Source: Salegentibacter salarius (lineage in GTDB: Bacteria > Bacteroidota > Bacteroidia > Flavobacteriales > Flavobacteriaceae). Taken from it: a stretch of 54,859 nucleotides of DNA. The position numbers and the translations under genes are program-made. Shown here one piece after another: positions 9,331-18,330 of this stretch (its first letter is position 1; each line of letters starts with the position of its first letter). Where the stretch lies: assembly GCF_900168265.1 (NCBI RefSeq), contig NZ_FVZF01000028.1, positions 1 to 54,859 on the forward strand. Direction: 5' to 3'. The notes beneath the pieces are model-generated. The model searched no databases and was not told where the DNA came from. It saw only the letters and a program-made list of their open reading frames with translations.

Positions 9331-10593
9331 TTATTGGATATTTCTCTGAATTTTATCTATTGCGTTTTGTATAGACTTATCGGGTTCTATTATATTATTG
9401 CTTCCCCAGAATTGCAAATCAGTGAAACCAGAAATATCATCGCCCATCACAACTCTCTTATTCAGGAAATTTTCATTTTTCTTAATTCGGTCTTCTGTCT
9501 CAAGCTGCCAATTGGTTACAGCCATTTCAGAATTTACCTGGTATCTCGAATTAAACAGTTTTTTCTTCCAGTTTACTACAAAGAGAAGTTTGGCGTTGGA
9601 GTATCCAAAATACCATTTTCCGTTTTGCTGATGATAGTCTATATCATACATTACTTCAATGGGGTATACCTTGGTTCCACCCGGTTTTTTATTTACAAAC
9701 ATATTGGTAGCTGCCCGCCTGTTATCTACATTCATATTTAATTTCGCTCTTACCAGGCTTTGGGTTTCGGCATCTATATAAAGCTTTCCAAAAAACCAGG
9801 GCATTTCTTTATTCATATCTTTAAAGCTTACCACATATAATTGACGGTTGTCAATTCGAGTTGGCTCTTCAAAATTGAATTCATAATTGTCTAAGTTCTC
9901 TTCGTAAAATAGATAATCAGGATATTTCATGACATCAATAAAGAGCGTATTAAATGGCCCGCCACGTAATTTAAGTGCCAGGGTGTCTAAACGGTCATAA
10001 TCTGCCGTTTTACGGGCTTTTACTAATTCTATATCTTCCTCTCCATAATGACTATAAGGTTTTTTATGAATTTTCACCACGGCTTCGCTTAATGAAACGT
10101 TTCTATTGCCTTTACTAATACTTTCTCTATAGAAAGCAGTCATTTGGGTAGGATTATCAATATAATTATCCCCGCGATTATCCAACATTGATCGCACCAA
10201 TCTTCGCGCATCGCCTGCTTCATAAACTTTCACTTCAGAAAGTTCTTCTACCACCGGGTCCAGATAAATTAAAGTACCCTCGGGTTTAAAATAACTAAGA
10301 GGTAAATTTTTACTCTGGTAGCCCAGGTATGAAATGTTTACCGTGGCAGGGCTTATGTCTGTTGGGACTTTAAGAGAAAATTTTCCTTCGGAATTAGTAA
10401 CCGTAGAAATATTGGTTTCATTTACCGAGATATGGGCGTTCATAATTATATCCTCGCTATTGGAGTTAATTACTTCACCTTTATATTCTACATAATCCTG
10501 AGAGGTATTTTGTAAAATTATTGTCGCATTTAGGGGCGTATAGCTAACAAGTACACCCACTAAAAAAAGAATTAGGGTTTTTAAATTTTTCAC
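9331..10593 (-). CDS. Carboxypeptidase-regulatory-like domain protein, exported
   Basis: A 420-residue protein with a signal peptide (MKNLKTLILFLVGVLVSYTP, predicted cut after LNA). A carboxypeptidase D regulatory-like beta-sandwich follows at about 35-115 (YKGEVINSNSEDIIMNAHIS ... VNISYLGYQSK), as seen at the start of TonB-dependent receptors and DUF5686 proteins. The rest is a conserved Bacteroidota region (TAFYRESISKGNRNVSLSEA) with no TonB barrel. It probably acts in the periplasm or outer membrane. Function unknown; it is monocistronic with its own terminator. Confidence 0.7.
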   Translation of the reverse strand: MKNLKTLILFLVGVLVSYTPLNATIILQNTSQDYVEYKGEVINSNSEDIIMNAHISVNETNISTVTNSEGKFSLKVPTDISPATVNISYLGYQSKNLPLSYFKPEGTLIYLDPVVEELSEVKVYEAGDARRLVRSMLDNRGDNYIDNPTQMTAFYRESISKGNRNVSLSEAVVKIHKKPYSHYGEEDIELVKARKTADYDRLDTLALKLRGGPFNTLFIDVMKYPDYLFYEENLDNYEFNFEEPTRIDNRQLYVVSFKDMNKEMPWFFGKLYIDAETQSLVRAKLNMNVDNRRAATNMFVNKKPGGTKVYPIEVMYDIDYHQQNGKWYFGYSNAKLLFVVNWKKKLFNSRYQVNSEMAVTNWQLETEDRIKKNENFLNKRVVMGDDISGFTDLQFWGSNNIIEPDKSIQNAIDKIQRNIQ

Positions 10594-10765
10594 AGCTATA
10601 AAGTTTTGATATTCATTCTAATATACGAAATTTTAAGCAGAAATAATAGTGAGATTCCAGGCTTCAATAAATATAGTTTTCTGTGTATTAGCAGGGGGAA
10701 TTTAGCCATAGCCAAAAAAATGACTAATTTCGAAAGGAAAAGATAATGGACTTTTAGTATAAATT

Positions 10766-11641
10766 ATGGGTCACCAGCATCATCATCACTCTTCTGGAAA
10801 AAACCTTAAACTGGCTTTTTTCTTGAATCTTGGATTTACGATTCTTGAATTTATTGGTGGAATTTATGTGAATAGCATTGCTATAATTTCAGATGCGGTA
10901 CACGACCTGGGAGATAGCCTATCCCTTGGTACTTCCTGGTACCTGGATCACAAAGCACAACAAAAAAGCGATTCAAAATTTTCCTTTGGTTACAGAAGGT
11001 TTTCGCTGTTAGGAGCACTAATTAATAGTTTGGTACTTATTGGCGGTTCTGTGTATGTGATCTATGAAGCCGTTGGAAGATTAATGAATCCTGAGCATTC
11101 TGATGCACAGGGAATGATGATCTTCGCGATAATAGGGGTAGCCGTGAATGCTTATGCGGCCTGGAAATTGAGTGGCGGGAAAACCCTTAACGAAAAAGTG
11201 GTTTCCTGGCATCTAATGGAAGATGTTTTAGGTTGGGTTGCCGTGTTGGTGGTCTCCATTATTCTTCAATTTAAGGATATCCATTACCTGGATCCTGCTT
11301 TATCGCTGGCCATTACGTTATATATTCTTTGGAATGTATTTAAAAGATTAAAAGAGACGTTATTTATTTTTTTGCAGGGCACTCCGGCAGATATTAATTT
11401 GAAGGAAATAAAGAATAAAATTGAAAACATCCAGGGAGTAGCTTCTTCCCACCACGTACACATTTGGTCGCAGGAAGGAGAGCACCACGTTTTTACGGCT
11501 CACGTGAAGCTTGAACACGTTAATAAATTTGAAGAATATTTAAAGCTGAAAACCGAAGTGTTGAATACGCTTGAAACATACAATTTTGAACATTTCACCG
11601 TTCAGTTTGAGCTGGATTCAGAAACCTGTAGTTTAGAATAG
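10766..11641 (+). CDS. Cation diffusion facilitator, Zn-type (ZitB/CzcD-like)
   Basis: A 291-residue CDF exporter with six membrane helices and a C-terminal cytoplasmic metal-binding domain. The transport-site ligands are HxxxD in TM2 (H46, D50, with D43 nearby) and HxxxD in TM5 (H149, D153), the arrangement of Zn2+/Cd2+ exporters. The His-rich N-terminus (HQHHHH at 3-8) and HHVHIWSQEGEHHVFTAHVK in the C-domain are typical. It exchanges metal for protons at the inner membrane. It stands alone, so the metal is assigned from motifs only. Confidence 0.9.
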   Translation: MGHQHHHHSSGKNLKLAFFLNLGFTILEFIGGIYVNSIAIISDAVHDLGDSLSLGTSWYLDHKAQQKSDSKFSFGYRRFSLLGALINSLVLIGGSVYVIYEAVGRLMNPEHSDAQGMMIFAIIGVAVNAYAAWKLSGGKTLNEKVVSWHLMEDVLGWVAVLVVSIILQFKDIHYLDPALSLAITLYILWNVFKRLKETLFIFLQGTPADINLKEIKNKIENIQGVASSHHVHIWSQEGEHHVFTAHVKLEHVNKFEEYLKLKTEVLNTLETYNFEHFTVQFELDSETCSLE

Positions 11642-11815
11642 AAGTTTTTTCATCGCCTGTATACCGTTTAGTTTTTTATCTAGAATATTCAATTTAAATA
11701 TTTACTTGAATTTATTGCTATAGGTAGATTTCCCTAATAAATTAGCTGTCAGTGTTTCATCGATTAATCGTTTTTTCTTACAAGTTCTCATTATAATAGT
11801 TCCTAAAAATCTTTG

Positions 11816-11895
11816 TATTTTTGAGTAACTAATTAGCAAATCAATCTAAATTTCTTCAACATTACCCTACTGCGAAGAGATGGAGTTAGAACTCC
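11816..11895 (+). promoter_or_regulatory. Probable promoter and leader hairpin of the NusG-like gene
   Basis: TATTTTTG at 11816-11823 matches the Bacteroidota -7 consensus TAnnTTTG, with no clear -33 TTG upstream. It would give a leader of about 100 nt. The leader contains the perfect small hairpin GGAGTTAGAACTCC at 11882-11895. UpxY-type antiterminators act on RNA polymerase in the leaders of their own operons, so a structured leader is of interest. The role is inferred. Confidence 0.4.
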
Positions 11896-11926
11896 TGTAC
11901 GTAATACTTGCAGATAAATCTTAATT

Positions 11927-12400
11927 ATGTCGTGGTACGTTTTATACACCAAACCAAGAACTGAAAAAAGAGTGGCCGAAAGTTTGGAACAAATGGGGGT
12001 GAAGGTTTATTGTCCTTTAATTACCGAAATCAAACAGTGGAAAGATCGCAGGAAAAAACTAAAGACTCCTCTTTTTAAATCCTATGTTTTTATTAAGCTG
12101 GAAGAAAAGAATCGCAACCGGGTTTTTGATGTGCCAGGAGTAGTTAGGTATTTATTCTGGCTTGGGAAGCCGGCAATAGTAAGAAATGAAGAGATTGAAG
12201 TTATCCAGGAATGGCTTGATGGTGAAAAAGTTGACGATGCGAAAGTAGAGCACCTTAACGAAGGGGATAAAATAAGCATCAAAAACGGACTTTTTAAAGA
12301 CCAGGAAGCCATTATTCGTGAAGTCGGAAAAAGAAAAATGCGACTTATTCTCCCAAAATTAGGATGTACAGTTGAGGTTTTAACCAAAGAGGTGGTTTAA
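11927..12400 (+). CDS. NusG-like transcription antiterminator (UpxY/RfaH type)
   Basis: A 157-residue NusG paralog. The NGN domain starts SWYVLYTKPRTEKRVAESLE and continues through FKSYVFIKLEE and VPGVVRYLFWLGKPA. A KOW domain follows at about 108-145 (EGDKISIKNGLFKDQEAIIR). In Bacteroidota such proteins are usually the first gene of capsule or O-antigen operons, where they relieve early termination. Here no polysaccharide gene follows: the next gene is the convergent sbcC. It may be an orphan left by rearrangement, or it may act in trans. Confidence 0.88.
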   Translation: MSWYVLYTKPRTEKRVAESLEQMGVKVYCPLITEIKQWKDRRKKLKTPLFKSYVFIKLEEKNRNRVFDVPGVVRYLFWLGKPAIVRNEEIEVIQEWLDGEKVDDAKVEHLNEGDKISIKNGLFKDQEAIIREVGKRKMRLILPKLGCTVEVLTKEVV

Positions 12401-12461
12401 AAGTTTTTTCAATTATTTTGAAATTGCTAAGTACTAAGTAAGAATAGATTTTTTAATTTTC

Positions 12462-12517
12462 ACTCACAACTCACAACTCACAACTCACAACTCACAACTC
12501 ACAACTCACAACTCACA
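12462..12517. repeat. Heptanucleotide tandem array, (ACTCACA)x8
   Basis: Eight perfect, contiguous copies of ACTCACA occupy 56 nt. On the minus strand the unit reads GTTGTGA in register with the end of sbcC: the last codons are AAG TTG TGA, so the first unit supplies the stop codon. Copy-number changes would stay behind the stop and should not alter SbcC. The array also forms the whole 3' flank between convergent sbcC and the NusG-like gene. Confidence 0.9.
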
Positions 12518-15500
12518 ACTTCACCGTCAAACTACTATAACCCTGTCCGTTTCGGGTTAATTGAATTTGGGTGGCAATACGTTCCTTCAAAGATGCAACG
12601 TGGCTTATAATTCCAATTGTTTTACCAGATTCTGCCTGTAGTTTTTCTAAAGTGTCCAGGGTTTGATCTAAAGTTTCAGGATCTAAAGTCCCAAAACCTT
12701 CATCAATAAATAAACTGTTTATTTCAACGTTTCTTGACGCCAGATCAGATAAGGCCAGTGCCAATGACAAACTTAAAAGAAAGGTCTCGCCGCCAGAAAG
12801 TGTTTTAACCGATCGTCTTTGCCCGCCCATATCTTCATCAATAGCAACCAGGCCGTCGTCTTCATCTTCGTTTGCTTTGTCTATTCTATAACGTTGGCTT
12901 AGATCTTTTAACCTCACATTTGCCAGATGAATTAATTGCGAAAGGGTAAGATCTTGAGCAAAATCATTAAACTTTTTCCCCTGCCTGTCGCCAATTAGCG
13001 TATTTAAAAGTCGCCAGCGTTTGCTCTGTTTTTCTTTTTCAGCAATTTGTTTTTCCAGTTGCTTTAGTCGCGATAGATATTCTTTGTTATTTTCTAGTTT
13101 TCTTCCCAATTCTCTACAAGTAGACTGGGCTAGCTCAAATTCTTTCTGTTTTCCTGACTGTTCTGCTACTAAATCAGCTGCAGCGCGTTCACTTTCATTT
13201 TCTTTAAACTGTTTTAATTGCTTTTGTAAAGTAGAAATTTCAGTAGAGGCAATACTTCTTTGTTTTAAAATATTGTCTTTTTTGTCTTTTAATTCCAGGA
13301 ATTTGTTGCCTGGCAAGAGTGATCGGAATGCACTTTCAACAGATTCAAAACTTTGTTTTAAGATTTCGGGTCGAAGCTTTTCCAGCAGTTCCTCATATCT
13401 TTTTGATTGCTGACTCAACTGCTCTTTTTGCTCTTTTTCGTTTTGTTTTAAGTAATTCTTTTCGTGAATTAAAGCATTCCATTTATCCAGTAATTCCCGG
13501 CTGTCTTCCACAATATTATTTCCTGAATAACTTGATTGAAGTTGCTGCTGTAGTAATTTGCCTTGTTGCAGAATTTGATCTAATTCTTCCAGAATCGGTA
13601 ATCCAGTTGTTATTGCTCTTAATTTCTGTTGCGTAGTTACAAACGCGTCCAGGCTTTCAATTTTAGTATTTATTTTCGCGATATAAGTTTCCCAATCTAT
13701 CTTTTCAGCTAAATTTAAATCAGGATATTTTTCACTGAATATTTTCTCGTTTTCAGAAACCTGGTTTTCAATCTCAGTTAATTCCTTTTTAGCTTTTTGT
13801 AGCGATTCTTCTATATGTAAAAATTTGGATTGCGCCTGGGTAAGTTTTTTGTTTTGCTCCTCTATTTCATTACTTTTTGCTGAAATCTTTATTTCAAGCT
13901 CATCTTCAAATTCGGGAAGATGTTCAGAATAAGGATGCTCCTTAGAACCACAAAGCGGACAGGCTTCCCCGGTTTTTAGTGAGTTTCTAAGTTCTTCTAA
14001 TTCTGCTGTTACTAATTGATTATCTTTTTTAAGCTGAAGTATCTTTAAATCTTTTTTTAAGGAAACAATTAGATCTTTTTCCTTTTCAATAATTTTTGGG
14101 AGAGCTTCCAGTTCCGGTTGATGTGCCTGAATATCTTTAGTAAGTTTGGCACTATTATCCTCGAGCTGGAGTTTTTTTTCTGAAAACTGCTTGGCCTCAC
14201 GGGCCATTTCCAAATCGCTTTTTAAACGTGATTTTTCAGAAATCAGTTTTTCTAAATCGACTTCTTTCAGCTCAGTTTCGAGTTGATGTTTCTGCTGAAG
14301 TTGATCGGCCTGAAGTTCTTCCAGAAGTTTCTTTCCGGTCTTTAGATCATTCTCCGGAAAGTTCAGTCTTAATTCACGAATCTCGGTTTTGAATAATTGT
14401 AGCTTACTTTTATAATCACGACCCAAAGAAGTTTTTTCATCCTGAAGCCTGACTATTTTTTTGGTAAAAAGATTCAGTTTTTCTTTTAAATTTTCCGCAT
14501 TAACATCTTCCTGAACAAAACCTTTTACCTGCTGAATAAACCCGGAGGTATTCTCTTTATTTGCTTCAATTTTTTCTAAGGTCCTGCCCAGGTTTTCTTT
14601 TAAACTTTGCAATTCCTGCTGAAACCTGTTCCAGGATTGTAATTCTTCAGCAATAGGTTGTAGTTTCTCGTGTTGGCTGAGACTTTCACCATATTCGGCT
14701 TCAAATTCTTTAAGCTGTTGATTCAGTTTTGATTCTTCCTCCTGTAAACCGCTTATTTCTTTTTCCTGCTTTTGAATGTTCTCCTTTAACTCCAGCTGTT
14801 TTTCAATCAGTTTCAGATCCTTCTGCAAACTTTCAGTTTGAGTAGTTTTTTCTTCTAAATCTTTATTGAAAGTGTCAAGATCTTCTTTGGAAAGCAAATA
14901 AGATTCAAAGAGTTTTATTTCGTTTTGCTGGGATTCAATCTCTTTAGTTTCGGCTTTAAAACGTTCAAAAGCCATAATGCCTAATTGGCGATAAATGCCT
15001 GTACCGGTAATTTTTTCCAGTAATTCGCCGCGTTCTTCTTTTTTAGCCGAAAGAAATTTAGCAAAATCGCCCTGGGCCAGTAAAACCGATTTAATAAACT
15101 GATCGTAATTTAAACCGATCAATTCTTCATTTTTCCCCGGAACTTCAGATTTTTTAAGATCTAGTAACGAGTTATCCTGAAGATTGGCAATCTCCATATT
15201 ATAATCATTGAGATTTCCATTTCGATTCACCTCAATACTCCAGGAAGATGTGTAGCGACCTGAACCGGTCTCAAAAGTTACTTTGGCGTAAGCTTCCTTT
15301 TGGTTTCGGGTAAGAATGGCTCCTTTTTCCCTAATTTCTTTTTTACTGATTTTCCCCAGCCTTGGCACCTGATTAAAAAGCGCGAGTGAGATCACATCCA
15401 GAATACTGCTCTTACCACTTCCGGTTGGTCCGGTGATGGCAAAAAGAGTATTTCCCGAAAACGGAGCTGCTTCAAAATCTATAAAATTTTCACCTTTTAG

Positions 15501-15539
15501 GGAATTAATATTTTTAAAGGCTATGCTTAGAATCTTCAT
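12513..15539 (-). CDS. sbcC: Exonuclease SbcC, ATPase subunit
   Basis: A 1008-residue SMC/Rad50-like protein. The Walker A motif GPTGSGKSS is near residues 37-45. Two long coiled-coil arms flank a zinc hook CPLCG near residue 525. The C-terminal lobe has the ABC signature LSGGETFLLS (about 910) and Walker B SLFIDEGFGTLD. With SbcD it forms the nuclease that opens DNA hairpins and trims double-strand ends. It starts 3 nt after sbcD, so the two are surely co-transcribed. Its stop lies inside a heptamer repeat array. Confidence 0.96.
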   Translation of the reverse strand: MKILSIAFKNINSLKGENFIDFEAAPFSGNTLFAITGPTGSGKSSILDVISLALFNQVPRLGKISKKEIREKGAILTRNQKEAYAKVTFETGSGRYTSSWSIEVNRNGNLNDYNMEIANLQDNSLLDLKKSEVPGKNEELIGLNYDQFIKSVLLAQGDFAKFLSAKKEERGELLEKITGTGIYRQLGIMAFERFKAETKEIESQQNEIKLFESYLLSKEDLDTFNKDLEEKTTQTESLQKDLKLIEKQLELKENIQKQEKEISGLQEEESKLNQQLKEFEAEYGESLSQHEKLQPIAEELQSWNRFQQELQSLKENLGRTLEKIEANKENTSGFIQQVKGFVQEDVNAENLKEKLNLFTKKIVRLQDEKTSLGRDYKSKLQLFKTEIRELRLNFPENDLKTGKKLLEELQADQLQQKHQLETELKEVDLEKLISEKSRLKSDLEMAREAKQFSEKKLQLEDNSAKLTKDIQAHQPELEALPKIIEKEKDLIVSLKKDLKILQLKKDNQLVTAELEELRNSLKTGEACPLCGSKEHPYSEHLPEFEDELEIKISAKSNEIEEQNKKLTQAQSKFLHIEESLQKAKKELTEIENQVSENEKIFSEKYPDLNLAEKIDWETYIAKINTKIESLDAFVTTQQKLRAITTGLPILEELDQILQQGKLLQQQLQSSYSGNNIVEDSRELLDKWNALIHEKNYLKQNEKEQKEQLSQQSKRYEELLEKLRPEILKQSFESVESAFRSLLPGNKFLELKDKKDNILKQRSIASTEISTLQKQLKQFKENESERAAADLVAEQSGKQKEFELAQSTCRELGRKLENNKEYLSRLKQLEKQIAEKEKQSKRWRLLNTLIGDRQGKKFNDFAQDLTLSQLIHLANVRLKDLSQRYRIDKANEDEDDGLVAIDEDMGGQRRSVKTLSGGETFLLSLSLALALSDLASRNVEINSLFIDEGFGTLDPETLDQTLDTLEKLQAESGKTIGIISHVASLKERIATQIQLTRNGQGYSSLTVKL

Positions 15540-15542
15540 TAT

Positions 15543-16760
15543 TTAAGCTTTTTTAGATTGATGCACTTCTTCAAGAATTTCATTAAAAGCGCTCATTAAT
15601 TCCTTGCGGGTTTCCTCATCTTCTTCCTGTTTGTCTACCAATTTTTGAAAAACATCTAAAGGTTGCAGATCTTCCAATTGTTGTTTTTCTTCATAAAGTT
15701 CGCCGCTACCACTAATCTTATTTTCAAAACTGGCGCGATGTTTTACAATCTGGTAACCTTCCACCTTAAAATTATCGACTAACTGATCGAGTTCATAGAT
15801 TTTATTAGCATCAAAATTTTCTTCCAGCAATTCAATTTCAATTAAAGAAGCTAGTCCTTCCCGATCTTGCAGCTCTATTAATTTCTGCTGAAGTTTTTCC
15901 AGGTTTCCAGTAATTTTCAATAATTCTCTAAAGCCTGGAATTTCTATACTTTTTGGTTCCCAACCGGTCTCGGTATCCAAAAGTAGGATTCTATTAATAT
16001 TGCTGCGCTCACTAAACGAAAGTGGAATAGGAGAACCGCTATAAAAAGTAGGAGTAGCTGCATTTACCCTTTGTGGTTTGTGAATGTGGCCAAGGGCGAT
16101 ATAATTATAATAATCTCCAAACTGAAGCGCATTAAAAGCTGCCTGGTTGCCAATTTGAATGTCGCGCTCACTTTCTGAGGTTTCTGCGCCGGCAGCAAAT
16201 AGATGCCCCATAGCAATGGTAGGAATTTCAGGGAATTCAGATTTACAAATTTCAGCAGTATCTAAAAATGTTTGCTGAATTCCTTTTCGCAAAGCTTCCA
16301 GCCGGTCTTCGTAAGAATTTCCCTGGCTGGCAGTTCTTAAATCTGCATCCCGAAGATAGGGGAGTGCGGCAATAAGAAGTTCGGTTTCATTTTTATCATT
16401 TTTAATAGGAACAATACATTCTGAAAGTTCATCTGGCAAACCTCCAATAATATGAATATCTAATTCCCGTAGCACTTCCTGCGGGGCATTTAGCATAGTT
16501 GGAGAATCGTGATTTCCACCGGTAAGAATTATTTTGCAGTCTAGTCGCTTCAGTTTCATCAAAGCTTTAAAATATTGCTGCCTTGCTTCCGAAGAAGGAT
16601 TTGCGAGATCAAAAACATCTCCCGACACCAATAAAACCTTTACTGTATTTTCAGAAATACAATTGCAAAGCCAATCTATAAAAAGATCAAAATCGGGTTG
16701 TAAACTATGTTTATGCAGTTTTTTACCAATATGCCAGTCGGCAGTATGCAGAATTTTCAT
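15543..16760 (-). CDS. sbcD: Exonuclease SbcD, nuclease subunit
   Basis: A 405-residue Mre11-type calcineurin-like phosphoesterase. Metal-binding motifs appear in order: ADWHIGK (D7, H9), SGDVFD, GGNHDSP, GHLF and GHIHKPQ. The C-terminal part (about 280 on) is the capping and coiled-coil-contact region. It supplies Mn2+-dependent nuclease activity to the SbcCD complex. It is the first gene of the sbcDC pair, transcribed away from the hemolysin III gene. The ATG at 16760 gives the canonical MKILHTADWHIG start. Confidence 0.96.
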   Translation of the reverse strand: MKILHTADWHIGKKLHKHSLQPDFDLFIDWLCNCISENTVKVLLVSGDVFDLANPSSEARQQYFKALMKLKRLDCKIILTGGNHDSPTMLNAPQEVLRELDIHIIGGLPDELSECIVPIKNDKNETELLIAALPYLRDADLRTASQGNSYEDRLEALRKGIQQTFLDTAEICKSEFPEIPTIAMGHLFAAGAETSESERDIQIGNQAAFNALQFGDYYNYIALGHIHKPQRVNAATPTFYSGSPIPLSFSERSNINRILLLDTETGWEPKSIEIPGFRELLKITGNLEKLQQKLIELQDREGLASLIEIELLEENFDANKIYELDQLVDNFKVEGYQIVKHRASFENKISGSGELYEEKQQLEDLQPLDVFQKLVDKQEEDEETRKELMSAFNEILEEVHQSKKA

Positions 16761-16877
16761 AAGAATCGGTTAAGAATTTGTGCCGGTGTGAAAGCCCGAA
16801 AATAATAAAAATTGGGCGTTTAAAATATTCCGTTTAAGCCTGAATATTTTTAATTTTATAGATTCAATTAAACACCT

Positions 16878-17528
16878 GTGAAAAACGTACCTCACCAAAA
16901 ATATGATGACCTGGAAGAGAAATTAAATGTGCTCTCCCACGGATTTGGTTTAGTTTTAAGCATTTTAGGTCTCGTTTTGCTAATATCAAGGGCGAACGAA
17001 CTTGGTGAAACGGTACACCTTGTAAGTTTTAGCATTTTTGGCGCAAGTATGATCTTGCTATACGCGGCTTCAACTTTTTACCATAGCGCGACCAATAAAA
17101 GTTTGCGTTATAAATTAAATATTCTGGACCACGCTTCAATTTACGTGCTTATCGCAGGAAGCTACACGCCCTTTGCCCTAGTAACATTAGACGGGTGGAT
17201 TGGGTGGACCATTTTTGGTGTGGTTTGGGGTATTGCACTAACCGGGATTATTCTTAAACTTTTCTTTATCGGGAAATACCAAACCCTGTCTACTATTATG
17301 TATGTACTTATGGGTTGGATCATCGTTTTTGCCATTAAACCTTTATACGATAATTTAAGCACAGAAGGTTTGTGGTGGCTGTTTGCCGGCGGGATTTCGT
17401 ATACTATTGGTGCGGTGTTATTTAGTTTTGATAAAGTGAAATTCAATCACGCTATTTTCCATATTTTCGTGCTTTTCGGGTCGTTTTGCCATTATCTTTC
17501 TATTTATTTTTATGTGTTGCCGGGCTAG
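16878..17528 (+). CDS. Hemolysin III family (PAQR-like) membrane protein
   Basis: A 216-residue integral membrane protein with about seven helices. The family motifs are present: EEKLNVLSHGFG near the N-terminus, FYHSATN and DHASIYVLIAGSYTPF in the middle, and a C-terminal HAIFHIFVLFGSFCHY. These His and Asp residues correspond to the metal site of PAQR/hydrolase-like proteins. Start is GTG at 16878; no ATG lies before the conserved N-terminus. Function is unknown despite the historical name. Confidence 0.9.
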   Translation: MKNVPHQKYDDLEEKLNVLSHGFGLVLSILGLVLLISRANELGETVHLVSFSIFGASMILLYAASTFYHSATNKSLRYKLNILDHASIYVLIAGSYTPFALVTLDGWIGWTIFGVVWGIALTGIILKLFFIGKYQTLSTIMYVLMGWIIVFAIKPLYDNLSTEGLWWLFAGGISYTIGAVLFSFDKVKFNHAIFHIFVLFGSFCHYLSIYFYVLPG

Positions 17529-17591
17529 ACTTTCGGTTAAAAACACAAGCAATTCTCAATTTAAATACTAATTTTAGTTTCTGAAAAAGAA

Positions 17592-18260
17592 ATGTTTTCA
17601 GAATTAATAAATAGCACAGCAATATATATGTTACAGGAATTAAAAGAAGCCTACGGTTTTATTTTTGAAGATGAACTTATTGAAGAGATAAACAAGGTAG
17701 GCCAACTTCAGTTTAAAGCGCAGGGCGAAAAAATTATTGAGATTGGCGATTATGTGAAAATGATGCCTTTACTAATTGAAGGCGCTATTAAAATTATGCG
17801 TGAGGATAAAGATGGAGATGAATTATTATTGTATTTCCTGGAACGTGGCGATACCTGTGCCATGACTCTTTCCTGTTGTCTTGGCCAAACCAAAAGTGAA
17901 ATTAGGGCTGTGGCAGAGCGAGACACAAAGTTAGTGATGATCCCTATTGAAAAAATGGAAGAATGGACTTCGAAATATAAATCCTGGCGAGATTTCGTCT
18001 TTGCGAGTTACCAGGCCCGTCTTACCGAAATGCTGGATACCATAGATACCATTGCTTTTATGAATATGGATCAGCGTTTAATGAAATACCTTGAAGATAA
18101 AGCGAAGATTAATCAAAATGAGGTGATTGCGGTTACACACCAGCAAATTGCATACGATTTACATACTTCACGAGTGGTAATTTCCAGGTTGTTGAAAAAA
18201 CTTGAACTGGACGGAAAGATAAAACTACAACGCAACAGCATAGAAGTAATGGCACTTTAG
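17592..18260 (+). CDS. Crp/Fnr-family transcription regulator, candidate sulfur/redox sensor
   Basis: A 222-residue regulator: cyclic-nucleotide-fold domain (about 30-130), dimer helix, and C-terminal HTH_Crp (THQQIAYDLHTSRVVISRLL). The pocket segment reads GDTCAMTLSCCLGQTKSEIR, so the cAMP phosphate cassette is absent and all three cysteines of the protein (89, 95, 96) sit there. No N-terminal Fe-S cysteine cluster is seen, so it is not a classical Fnr. In the recognition helix the CRP Arg180 and Arg185 positions look kept but Glu181 is Val, fitting a non-CRP target. It lies upstream of the TauE/SafE-cyd operon, whose promoter carries GTAAC-N4-GTTAC. I infer a thiol-based sulfur or redox sensor. 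M13 is an alternative start. Confidence 0.85.
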   Translation: MFSELINSTAIYMLQELKEAYGFIFEDELIEEINKVGQLQFKAQGEKIIEIGDYVKMMPLLIEGAIKIMREDKDGDELLLYFLERGDTCAMTLSCCLGQTKSEIRAVAERDTKLVMIPIEKMEEWTSKYKSWRDFVFASYQARLTEMLDTIDTIAFMNMDQRLMKYLEDKAKINQNEVIAVTHQQIAYDLHTSRVVISRLLKKLELDGKIKLQRNSIEVMAL

Positions 18261-18266
18261 ACCTAT

Positions 18267-18310
18267 GTAACCCTTGTTACTGTACGAGCCCCATATTGCA
18301 AGTACTTTTG
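18267..18310 (+). promoter_or_regulatory. Operator A and promoter of the TauE/SafE-cyd operon
   Basis: The palindrome GTAAC-CCTT-GTTAC is at 18267-18280, followed by TG. The -7 box TACTTTTG (a perfect TAnnTTTG) is at 18303-18310. Exactly 30 nt run from the palindrome end to the last G of the -7 box, the same distance as at operators B, C and D. The palindrome centre would lie near -41.5, replacing the -33 element as at class II Crp/Fnr promoters. Binding by the adjacent regulator is inferred. Confidence 0.75.
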
Positions 18311-18330
18311 CACCGAAATAATATTTAGAT

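Noticed and set aside
12082-12387. Antisense frame of 101 codons opposite the NusG-like gene
   Set aside because: Ser-rich shadow of a conserved coding gene with no domain and no start signal.
12462-12517. Tandem heptamers considered as a CRISPR array
   Set aside because: Units are 7 nt, contiguous and without spacers; no cas genes are seen.
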